Positions 1 to 5,510 are shown, counted from the first letter of the stretch. The stretch: 9,368 bases of DNA from Methanoregulaceae archaeon (GCA_013331215.1 DUGU01000282.1:1-9368); one strand, 5' to 3'. Translations and numbers: made by a program. Notes: generated from the sequence alone by a model not told the origin.

Positions 1-527
1 CGATCGTGATCGGCCGGCCCGTGGACCCCGGGTGCCCGGTCCAGCACGTCCTCCGGGTCCTCGACGCCGACCCGGTCGCGGGGATCCTCCGCTGCCACAC
101 GGTCGGGCCGCTCGCGGCCCGGCGCAGCCCCGCGGTCTTCGACCTCCGCGCGTACCGCGAGGTCGCGTTCGAGGGGCGGGCGGACCTGGTCCGGACCGAG
201 CCCGAGATCGGCTTTCGGGCGCGGTTCCTGCCGGCGAGCTGCATGCGCCAGATCGCGCACACGGGGGTGGTCATGATGGCGCTGAAGAAGTCGTTCGGGT
301 ACCACGTCCGCCTGGAGGACATCCAGATGCATGGGAAGCGGGAGAACCTCCTGAAGGAGACGAAGGTGAAGACGGGCGCGACGATCACGCTCGAGGGGCC
401 GACGGGGCCGGACCGCGAGGTCCGGATCAACGGGGTCCGGGCGTACGTCGGCGACGGATCGGCCGCGAAGTCCGGCGGCGGGAAAGGGAAGGGCCGCGGC
501 GGGGGTACTGGCGGGGGGCGGGGATGA
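1..527 (+). CDS. Unrecognised conserved-looking cytoplasmic protein, 3' part
   Basis: The frame is open from the left edge of the window, so the true start may lie upstream; a GTG at position 6 is the first start codon inside. From that GTG the protein has 173 residues. I do not recognise the family. It has no signal peptide or membrane segment. Three cysteines sit in distinctive contexts: PGCPVQH (Cys10), RCHTVGP (Cys30) and ASCMRQ (Cys79). The His next to Cys30 and the histidines at 14, 84 and 100 would suit metal or cofactor binding, but that is only a guess. Residues 1-150 have the balanced composition of a folded protein. Residues 151-173 are a low-complexity Gly/Lys/Arg tail that may be disordered, may bind nucleic acid, or may be a recent C-terminal extension. 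The stop overlaps the ATG of the following secreted-protein gene (ATGA), so the two may be translationally coupled. Confidence 0.7.
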   Translation, partial: IVIGRPVDPGCPVQHVLRVLDADPVAGILRCHTVGPLAARRSPAVFDLRAYREVAFEGRADLVRTEPEIGFRARFLPASCMRQIAHTGVVMMALKKSFGYHVRLEDIQMHGKRENLLKETKVKTGATITLEGPTGPDREVRINGVRAYVGDGSAAKSGGGKGKGRGGGTGGGRG

Positions 528-1579
528 GGTCCCGGAGGCGGCCGGACCTCGCGCGGGCGTTTCTTCCGCTCGCCGCCCTGGCGCTCCTGGCGGTCCTCGC
601 CGTCCCCGTGCAGGCCGGGCCCTTTCCGGGGTACAACGAGATCTTCGTCACGGTCGCGAACGACGCCGGCCCACACTACGACTCGTTCGGCAACGGCACG
701 TACCTGGTCCGGTTCGAGGGGGAGACGCGGGGGCAGAACGCCCTGCACGTCACCACGGACCCGGCCGCTCCGTACGGGCAGGTGACGTCCACGTCGAACC
801 GGTCGGGCACGCTCTTCGTCTCGGACACGGGCGGGAAGGGGTACGAGGACGACACCCTCCTCCTGGTCAGCGTCCGGGAGCCCGTCCCCGACGACTTCCG
901 GCTCCGGCTTGTCGCGCACGGGCACCAGTGGACTCCGAACCCGGCGAGCAACCGGGCGCCGGAGACCTACACCTACACCGGCACGACCCTGGACGAGACC
1001 TTCACCGCGGCCGACCTCGCGTAGGGGCCGCAGGCCTGGCGGCCGTGCGGCGGGCCGGGGTACCCGGTCTACGACGGGCAGGACACGGAGGACGAATCCG
1101 TCCGGTTCCGCTCGATGTTCGTCGACCTGAACGCCGGCGTCCTCGGGAAGAACGCCTCGGGGGTCGGGAGCCTCAGGGACCGGGGGGCCGTCCGGGTGGA
1201 GTACGCGCTCGAGGGCTCGGCGTCGCAGGTGGCGTTCAACGCGTACGCGTTCTGCAACATCTCGAACAACGGGGAGACCATGATCGCGTGGACAAACCGG
1301 CTCCAGGGCGGGAGCGGGTACAGCGGGTACGTCGTGAACGCGACGCCGGCGGCGTCGGTGGCGCCGCTGTCGGGACAGGCGTCGGCGCCGCGCGACCTGG
1401 ACGGCAACGGCCGGTACGAGGACCTCGACGGCAACGGCCGGCGCGACGCCGGCGACGCGGTCCTCCTCTTCCTCCGGCTCGACGCGATCCGGGCGTCCGG
1501 GCGGCCGGCCGGGTTCGACTTCGACGGGGACGGCGAAACCGGGCTCGGGGACGTGCTCCGGCTCCTCCTCGGGCCGTGA
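524..1579 (+). pseudogene. Secreted surface protein with calcium-loop (dockerin-like) tail, interrupted by in-frame TAG
   Basis: This reads as one 351-codon gene with a single in-frame TAG as codon 167 (1022-1024). Residues 1-31 form a signal peptide: basic MRSRRR, a hydrophobic Leu/Ala core, likely cleavage after VQA. Residues 38-116 contain the core shared with the genes at 5921 and 7225 (ALHVTTD, then SGTLFVSDTGGKGYEDD). After the TAG the same frame continues with AWRP, YPVYDGQD, FVDLNAG, GAVRVEY, AFNAYAFCN and AWTN, matching WRP, YPIYYGQN, FIDLKGG, GSARVDY, AFNTYGWCN and SWTN in the intact relative. The break is therefore inside the domain. Residues 291-350 hold EF-hand-type calcium loops (DLDGNGRYED, DLDGNGRRDAGD, DFDGDGETGLGD), each followed by a hydrophobic helix, as in dockerins. 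It is either a nonsense-mutated gene, a sequencing error, or a recoded UAG. A GTG/ATG-started product of the second half (for example ATG at 1115) would lack a signal peptide. The start ATG overlaps the previous stop. Confidence 0.75.
1022..1044 (+). other. In-frame TAG followed by a GC-only hairpin
   Basis: The TAG (1022-1024) that interrupts the secreted-protein gene is followed one base later by a perfect 6-bp stem: GGCCGC (1026-1031), a 7-base loop (1032-1038) and GCGGCC (1039-1044). A second pairing partner, GCGGCC at 1007-1012, lies just before the TAG. Stem-loops just after UAG are known around pyrrolysine codons in some methanogens. However, this DNA is so GC-rich that such stems arise easily by chance. 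Confidence 0.4.
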
Positions 1580-1581
1580 GG
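1520..1581 (+). repeat. 62-bp direct repeat, left copy (calcium-loop tail)
   Basis: It covers the last EF-hand loop, the stop codon and two further bases of the interrupted secreted gene. By hand alignment it matches 5351-5412 in the same orientation at 57 of 62 bases, and the match includes the shared ending LGDVLRLLLGP-stop. The two copies are about 3.83 kb apart and bound the region with both toxin-antitoxin loci and the DUF4062 gene. Confidence 0.8.
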
Positions 1582-1611
1582 GGCCGGGGGCCCGGTGGAG
1601 ACAGGACTGTG

Positions 1612-1640
1612 CTTAAGTATCCTCCAGTATACTACGGTAT
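1612..1640 (+). promoter_or_regulatory. Candidate promoter and operator of the toxin-antitoxin operon
   Basis: An AT-rich element, CTTAAGTAT (1612-1620), sits about 25 bases before the antitoxin ATG. That spacing puts an archaeal TATA box so that transcription would start at or next to the ATG, giving a leaderless mRNA. No Shine-Dalgarno sequence is visible before the ATG, which fits. A perfect 8-bp palindrome AGTATACT (1626-1633), overlapped by ATAC-4-GTAT (1629-1640), lies between the TATA element and the start. It is a reasonable operator for autorepression by the ribbon-helix-helix antitoxin. The assignment rests on position and symmetry only. Confidence 0.5.
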
Positions 1641-1886
1641 ATGGCGACCAGTACGACGATCAAGCTCGGGATGGAGACGAAGGCCCGGCTTGATGGGATC
1701 AAGGTTCACCCCCGCGAGACCTACGACGACATGATCAACCGGCTCGTGGACTGTGCGATAGATGACGAGCCCCTCTCGGCCGAGACCCTGGATCACCTGA
1801 AAGAGGCCGAGGAGGACATCAAAGCCGGGCGGGTTCGGCCGATGAAGGACGTGATGCGCGACCTCGGGTTTCACGACGACGAATGA
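1641..1886 (+). CDS. Antitoxin of a type II toxin-antitoxin pair (ribbon-helix-helix-like)
   Basis: An 81-residue protein. The N-terminal segment TTIKLGMETKARLDGIKVH followed by PRETYDDMINRL fits a ribbon-helix-helix DNA-binding fold: a short beta strand, a helix, a turn, then a second helix. It resembles the small archaeal antitoxin families with an ETKxRLDxIKxHPRETYDDxIxRL signature. The acidic C-terminal half (about 45-81) would be the flexible part that wraps and neutralises the toxin. The stop overlaps the toxin ATG (ATGA, four bases), the usual antitoxin-first layout that couples translation. It would act in the cytoplasm by binding the toxin and, as a complex, repressing its own promoter. 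A diverged second copy lies at 5041-5277 on the other strand. The family call is firm; the exact subfamily (VapB-like or DUF7557-like) is not. Confidence 0.85.
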   Translation: MATSTTIKLGMETKARLDGIKVHPRETYDDMINRLVDCAIDDEPLSAETLDHLKEAEEDIKAGRVRPMKDVMRDLGFHDDE

Positions 1887-2155
1887 CATACGAGGTCGTC
1901 TTCACGAAGGAGGCGGAGCGGGCTTCGGCCAGGCTCGACCGGCAGGTCGCCAATCGGATTGAGGCCGAGCTGGACTCCCTGGCCGGGGAGACGGTCCCCG
2001 ATCGGTATGTCAAGCAGCTCAAAGGCAATGACGATCCCCCGTTCTACTCGCTCAGGGTCGGGGATTACCGGGTGGTCCTCCAGATCCACGACAACCGGCT
2101 CGTGATCCTCGTGATCGAGATCGGCCCCCGCGACTCGATCTATCGAAAGTTCTAG
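1883..2155 (+). CDS. RelE/ParE family toxin
   Basis: A 90-residue basic protein with the RelE/ParE fold order. The strand TYEVVFTKEAER opens it, followed by a helical hairpin (about 10-35) and a KQLKG segment (44-48). The diagnostic block FYSLRVGDYRVVLQI (54-68) comes next, then LVILVIEIGPRDSIYRKF at the C-terminus. In RelE-type mRNA interferases the late Arg/Tyr residues (here Arg83, Tyr87, Arg88) and the Arg residues of the RVGDYR block act at the ribosomal A site; whether this member cleaves mRNA or acts otherwise cannot be told from sequence. The length is normal and there is no disruption. It starts inside the antitoxin stop (ATGA). It ends with TAG and no other stop follows closely in frame, so this gene relies on UAG as a real stop. 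That weakens any idea of general UAG decoding in this organism. Confidence 0.88.
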   Translation: MTYEVVFTKEAERASARLDRQVANRIEAELDSLAGETVPDRYVKQLKGNDDPPFYSLRVGDYRVVLQIHDNRLVILVIEIGPRDSIYRKF

Positions 2156-3024
2156 GGCGGCCGAGCCCGCCCGCTCCTCCCCTCTCGACTGCTGCGGCCG
2201 ATCGGGCCGGGCGCCGTTCGTTCCGCCGCCCGATTTTTCCCGTACTCCCCGCACCGGGCGGCATCCCGGCAGACGACTCCCGGATATAGGAGTCCTGCCG
2301 TCGTCGGAGAAGGGTCCGGACCTCCTCTCCCGGCCCGGCAGCGTGCCGGGGGTCCCCGGCGAACCCGAACCGTCCGGGATCGACCGCCCTCTCCCGAACG
2401 ATCGCGAAGGATCACCCGACGGCCTCCGGACGTCGTCTCCCGCGCTCCGGTCCGGCGTCTTCGCCGAGAGAAGAGGCCCGGCCGTCCTTTCCGGGCGACG
2501 CGGCCCTCCTCGGGCCGTGAGCTGTCTCCCGTCCCGCGCGGCGGTCCTCCGGCACGCCGAAACGCCCGCGGCACGGGCCTCGTCGCGGGCGCCGTCGACG
2601 GGAACCGCACCCGGTACCGGACCGATGAATGACCGCACGACCTCGACGATCGCGTGACCCGGCGGTCTCCGACCCGGCTCCCGAGCCGGGACACCCCGGC
2701 TACCGCGAGGGCGACGAGCACGGTCCGGGCCAGCCATCCGTACCGATACCGATGCCGCCACCTGCGGTGACGGCGAGCACGCCGGCCGTGATGGAGGCGC
2801 CCGGAGCTTCTTTCATGATGCCCCCCCAGGCGAGATGAGCGGTGATGGAGGGGACGGGTGTCGGAAAGTAATAGGATTGGAGAGAGAAATTCGTTCTCCA
2901 TCCAGAGAGATAACAGGCAAATTCGAGCGGAGAACGGATATCCGGACGAATGAATCGACCCGGCGAAGAAAGGTGCCGCTCCGAGGAGAGGCGAAACCTA
3001 TGATTCATCGTCCTCAACAGTCAT
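2156..3024. other. Gene-poor stretch, about 870 bases
   Basis: No convincing gene. The open frames here are Arg/Pro/Gly-rich and appear on both strands at once, as expected by chance in GC-rich DNA. Contents I can point to: a short T run (2234-2238) that may end the toxin operon transcript, a strong hairpin (2267-2300), and a small Gly/Ala-rich hydrophobic frame on the minus strand (2816 to 2700). A less GC-rich tail (about 2860-3020) contains an inverted pair TGGAGA/TCTCCA near 2878-2901. The minus-strand frame could be the start of a frameshifted small membrane protein, since a neighbouring frame continues with WLARTVLVALAVAG, but the evidence is weak. Confidence 0.5.
2267..2300. repeat. 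Strong 12-bp hairpin with a 2-base bulge
   Basis: CGGCAG (2267-2272), two unpaired bases AC, GACTCC (2275-2280), an 8-base loop (2281-2288), then GGAGTC (2289-2294) and CTGCCG (2295-2300). All 12 pairs are perfect. It lies about 110 bases after the toxin stop. No T run follows, so it is not a classic intrinsic terminator. It could be a structured RNA, a protein-binding palindrome or a repeat element. Confidence 0.6.
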
Positions 3025-3047
3025 ATGATCGGTACTATGACGATCAT
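3025..3047. repeat. Inverted repeat upstream of the DUF4062 gene
   Basis: ATGATCG (3025-3031), a 9-base spacer, then CGATCAT (3041-3047), a perfect 7-bp inverted repeat about 180 bases before the DUF4062 start. That protein ends in a winged helix, so an autoregulatory operator is one possibility. Nothing in the sequence proves it. Confidence 0.35.
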
Positions 3048-3228
3048 CCTTTCTCGACTCGTTCTCCGTATCCCGCGAGCGGCAACCATCTTTCGAGGCC
3101 CCGGCGAGCGATTCACGATCTCCGAGAAAGACAATCATCACATCTCAAGTGCGCTTGTGGCGGGATTCCTCAACGCCGGATACTCGTGCTACGTCCTCAA
3201 ACGCCTCCGAAACGAGGCAGGGTCATGA
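3025..3228 (+). CDS. Small hypothetical ORF overlapping the DUF4062 gene
   Basis: A 67-residue frame from ATG 3025 (ATG 3037 is an alternative) to TGA 3228. Its stop overlaps the ATG of the DUF4062 gene at 3225 (ATGA), the same coupling seen in the toxin-antitoxin pair. The second half (FTISEKDNHHISSALVAGFL, then NAGYSCYVLKRLRNE) has protein-like composition and many C-ending codons, unlike the Arg/Pro-rich chance frames nearby. I recognise no family. No Shine-Dalgarno sequence precedes either ATG, and a 7-bp inverted repeat (3025-3047) covers the start. It could be a real small partner protein, the 3' remnant of a longer lost gene, or chance. Confidence 0.35.
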   Translation: MIGTMTIILSRLVLRIPRAATIFRGPGERFTISEKDNHHISSALVAGFLNAGYSCYVLKRLRNEAGS

Positions 3229-4772
3229 CGGGTCCGCTCAGGGTCTTCGTCAGCTCGGTGCAGAAAGAGCTCGAAAGCGAACGCCTGATCGTTCAGAATC
3301 TGATCCAGACCGATCCGTTCCTCTCGGCCCACTGCACCCCCGTGCTCTATGAATCCGAGCCGGCATCCCCGGAAAAGGCCCGGGAGGAATGCCTTCATCT
3401 GCTCGCCGAATGCCAGGTCTATCTCCTGATAGTGGGAGTGAAATACGGCTCATGGGCCAGTTCACTCTCGATCACCCATACCGAATACCGTCGCGCGAAG
3501 GAGCAGGGCCTGCCGACTCTCATCTTCATCAAGGGCGACGCCCGGACGGAGCGCGAGGACGGCACGAAAGGGTTGATCACGGAGATTGTGTCCGACGGGA
3601 CGAAGTACAAGGGGTTCAGCGATATCATCCAACTCCAGGAAGAGGTCCGCAACGCCCTTGTCCAGCACCTCAAGAGATCCGGGAGCGCCCCGACCAGGGA
3701 CGAGAACGAGATCGCCAACCAGACGACGATCGAAGCCACTTCCCCCTTCGAGACCCGGGTGATCGAGAGCGTCTGTTGGGAGAACCTGGACCACGAGATC
3801 GCGCGCCAGCTGATCAGCGCAGCCGAGAACCGGGACCCCGTTGCGATCTCGCCATCCGAACTCCTGACCAGCGCCTCGATCCGGAGTCTCGCCCGGTACG
3901 ACCCGCAGACCGGTCGTCACCATGCGACTGCCGCGGGGATCCTCCTCCTGGCTCCGGACCCCTCGGCAATCTTTCCGCAGTGCCGCATCCTCGCCGATGC
4001 CTATCGCGGCACGGAGGCTGACGGCGACCCGCGCGATCACGAGGATATACGGGTACCGTTGCCGGCCGCCGTGGACCGCGCCATCGCCTTCATCGATCGA
4101 AACACACGGCATCCGATGAAGGTGATCGGCCTGAACCGGGTCCGTCTCGATGAGTACCCGGTCGAGGCCCTGCGAGAGGCACTGGTCAACGCCCTCGTCC
4201 ACCGTAAGTACGAGGAGGCGGGACGCAAGATCATTCTCGAGGTCTTCTTCGATCGTATCGTCGTTTCAAGTCAGGGCCTGCCGCCTGCGCCGCTGAACCT
4301 TGCTCGCCTTCGGAAGGGGAACTACCGTCAATGTTCGCGGAACCCGGTGCTTGCCCAGTGCCTGTCGTTCTTCCATCGGCTTGAAGAGCGGCGGAGCGGG
4401 TTCCGCCGGATGCGCGACCAGATGCTCGATCACGGTCTGGACAGACCGGTCCTCGACGACGAAGCCGGGTACTTCCAGGTAACGTTTCCCGGGCCGGCCG
4501 ACGACCTCGATCGGCTTCGTGTGCCCATTGTCGGTCCGGGGATCACTGTCGCTCCGGCGATCGAGGCGCAGCTCAACGAACGGCAACGAAGGATGGCCGA
4601 ACTCCTTGTTCGGGGAGAGGAGCTGACGAGCCGCCGATGTCTCGAGCTGTTCGGTATTACCCGCGATACCGCTTCGCAGGACTTCGCGCACCTGGTAGAC
4701 CTCGGGATCGCTGTTCGGGTGGGGAGTGGGCGCTCTACTCGATACCGCCTCGCCGTACGGGAGGAGGAATGA
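3225..4772 (+). CDS. DUF4062 - RecG-like/HATPase_c_4 - winged-helix protein
   Basis: I place the start at ATG 3225 because the DUF4062 homology begins at once (LRVFVSSVQKELESER, residues 5-20); the frame is open back to 2835, but that part has no protein-like character. The product has 515 residues. Residues 5 to about 105 are DUF4062 (VFVSSVQKEL, VYLLIVGVKYGS, SITHTEYRRAKEQGLP, LIFIKG). Residues 180-425 match the ATP-dependent RecG-like/HATPase_c_4 regulators: AAGILLLAPDP (236-246), AIAFIDRNTR (286-295), the N-box-like EALREALVNALVHRKY (314-329), SRNPVLAQCL (371-380) and ERRSGFRRMRD (388-398). Residues 448-510 form a winged helix (NERQRRMAELL, RDTASQDFAHLVDLG). Usually a Schlafen-type AlbA_2 domain precedes this HATPase; here DUF4062 takes its place. 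DUF4062 occurs in conflict-type and signalling proteins, so a sensor, regulator or defence role is plausible. It is cytoplasmic and lies between two toxin-antitoxin loci. Confidence 0.85.
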   Translation: MTGPLRVFVSSVQKELESERLIVQNLIQTDPFLSAHCTPVLYESEPASPEKAREECLHLLAECQVYLLIVGVKYGSWASSLSITHTEYRRAKEQGLPTLIFIKGDARTEREDGTKGLITEIVSDGTKYKGFSDIIQLQEEVRNALVQHLKRSGSAPTRDENEIANQTTIEATSPFETRVIESVCWENLDHEIARQLISAAENRDPVAISPSELLTSASIRSLARYDPQTGRHHATAAGILLLAPDPSAIFPQCRILADAYRGTEADGDPRDHEDIRVPLPAAVDRAIAFIDRNTRHPMKVIGLNRVRLDEYPVEALREALVNALVHRKYEEAGRKIILEVFFDRIVVSSQGLPPAPLNLARLRKGNYRQCSRNPVLAQCLSFFHRLEERRSGFRRMRDQMLDHGLDRPVLDDEAGYFQVTFPGPADDLDRLRVPIVGPGITVAPAIEAQLNERQRRMAELLVRGEELTSRRCLELFGITRDTASQDFAHLVDLGIAVRVGSGRSTRYRLAVREEE

Positions 4773-4782
4773 CGCCGGTTGT

Positions 4783-4810
4783 GTAATCGTCAGGTAATCG
4801 TCAGGTAATG
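4783..4810. repeat. 11-bp tandem repeat, 2.5 copies
   Basis: GTAATCGTCAG occurs at 4783-4793 and 4794-4804, followed by a partial copy GTAATG (4805-4810), starting 10 bases after the DUF4062 stop. It may be a slippage product or a small binding array. No inverted symmetry or T run indicates a terminator. Confidence 0.75.
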
Positions 4811-4885
4811 ACCGCGAATCGTCGGTTCGGGCATTCGGGACTCGGATACCCCTGGACACCGGACGGTCGATTCGCTGTCACCGCA

Positions 4886-5029
4886 CTACTCGGAGAGCAA
4901 CGGGGTCGTTGATGGGATCGGAGCCCGCCCACCCCGACGAATGATGCGCCGCGCCATCTCCCGGTTGGATTTCGCCGGTTTTTCCTGGGTGTGCCCGGCG
5001 TCCTCCGCGAGCTCGATCCCGTATCCCAT
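4886..5029 (-). pseudogene. Truncated RelE-type toxin relic
   Basis: A 47-residue frame on the minus strand, starting at ATG 5029-5027, 11 bases after the stop of the second antitoxin, where a toxin gene is expected. Its start MGYGIELAEDAGHTQEKPAK, then SNREMARRI, follows the pattern of RelE N-termini and resembles the intact toxin here (MTYEVVFTKEAERASARLDR, then QVANRIEAEL). Homology stops near residue 33, and the rest (GRAPIPSTTPLLSE) does not match. The LRVGDYRV block and the C-terminal catalytic residues are absent, so it cannot be an active toxin. It reads as a deletion or frameshift remnant of a second toxin-antitoxin operon. The resemblance is short and was judged by eye. Confidence 0.5.
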
Positions 5030-5040
5030 TCACTTCCCGC

Positions 5041-5277
5041 TTATTCGAGATCCAGGTCTCGAGCGATCTCGGCCAATCGGCGGGTTCGACCGGCCCTGAT
5101 CTCTCCTTCCGAGCGCCGGAGATGCTCGAGCGTCTCGTCGGAGAGCGGCTCGTCGTCGATTGCGATCTCGGTGAGCCTGGCGATCACATCGTCGTCTGTT
5201 TCGCGGGGGTGGAGCTTCGGCCGGTCCGGCCTCGCTTTCGTTCTTTCCCCGACCCGGACGACCGACGCCGCTGACAT
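5041..5277 (-). CDS. Second, diverged antitoxin without a functional toxin
   Basis: A 78-residue protein clearly paralogous to the antitoxin at 1641: both share TKAR, HPRET, DD-IxRL, AIDDEPLS-ETL-HL and the RDL ending. Both ATGs follow the same CGGTAT. Several changes look damaging. The first helix reads TKARPDRPKLH instead of TKARLDGIKVH, adding two prolines, and the conserved Tyr of HPRETYDD is Asp. The N-terminal strand (MSAASVVRVG) is kept. It may be an orphan antitoxin in decay, or a solitary one that still binds DNA or the intact toxin. The gene downstream is only a toxin stub. The palindrome AGTATACT of the first operon is absent. It stands head to head with the secreted-protein relic at 5291, 13 bases away. 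Confidence 0.7.
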   Translation of the reverse strand: MSAASVVRVGERTKARPDRPKLHPRETDDDVIARLTEIAIDDEPLSDETLEHLRRSEGEIRAGRTRRLAEIARDLDLE

Positions 5278-5290
5278 ATACCGCTGTTAG

Positions 5291-5410
5291 CTGCGGTACG
5301 CGGCACTCGTTCTCGCGCTGCCGGTGCCGGGCCGGGCCGCCGCGTCCGGATTCGACGGGGACGGCTGTACCGGGCTCGGCGACGTCCTCCGGCTCCTCCT
5401 CGGGCCGTGA
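5291..5410 (+). pseudogene. Relic of a secreted calcium-loop protein (leader joined to tail)
   Basis: Forty codons open between an in-frame TAG (5288-5290) and TGA (5408-5410), with no ATG or GTG near the beginning. The frame reads as a hydrophobic leader-like segment (YAALVLALPVPGRAA) joined directly to a calcium-loop tail (SGFDGDGCTGLGDVLRLLLG). The tail is nearly identical to the end of the gene at 524-1579, with two residues missing from the loop (GFDGDG against GFDFDGDG). The simplest reading is that a second gene of this type lost everything between its signal peptide and its tail, then decayed. The leader part could also be chance in GC-rich DNA; the tail match (57/62 bases) is solid. 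Confidence 0.65.
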
Positions 5411-5412
5411 GG
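5351..5412 (+). repeat. 62-bp direct repeat, right copy
   Basis: Matches 1520-1581 in the same orientation with five mismatches: three adjacent at GAA/TGT and two single changes. It ends with the shared stop codon and GG. It marks the right border of the segment carrying the toxin-antitoxin loci and the DUF4062 gene. Confidence 0.8.
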
Positions 5413-5472
5413 TGGCCGGGCGACGCGATCTCCGCCCCGGGCCCCGGGCCCGTTCTTCCCCCGACGGCGATA

Positions 5473-5510
5473 CGTCGCGTCTCTCCAGTCCCATTTTGGC
5501 CGACGCGACG
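5473..5510. repeat. 9-bp perfect inverted repeat
   Basis: CGTCGCGTC (5473-5481) and GACGCGACG (5502-5510) pair perfectly across a 20-base spacer. It lies 62 bases after the relic's stop. Function is unknown; it may be a transcript-end structure of the lost gene or a binding site. Confidence 0.5.

Noticed and set aside
524..1579. Splitting the interrupted gene into two independent genes (524-1024 and 1115-1579)
   Set aside because: The two parts are in the same frame, the homology runs through the TAG, and the second half would have no signal peptide, promoter or ribosome site of its own.
2700..2816. Minus-strand 38-residue Gly/Ala-rich frame with a possible continuation in another frame (small membrane protein)
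   Set aside because: It needs a frameshift to look like a membrane protein, has only a G-run as ribosome site, and lies in GC-rich DNA where such frames occur by chance. It is mentioned only in the description of the gene-poor stretch.
2835..3224. N-terminal extension of the DUF4062 frame back to ATG 2835
   Set aside because: These 130 codons have no protein-like pattern, and the domain homology begins right after ATG 3225.
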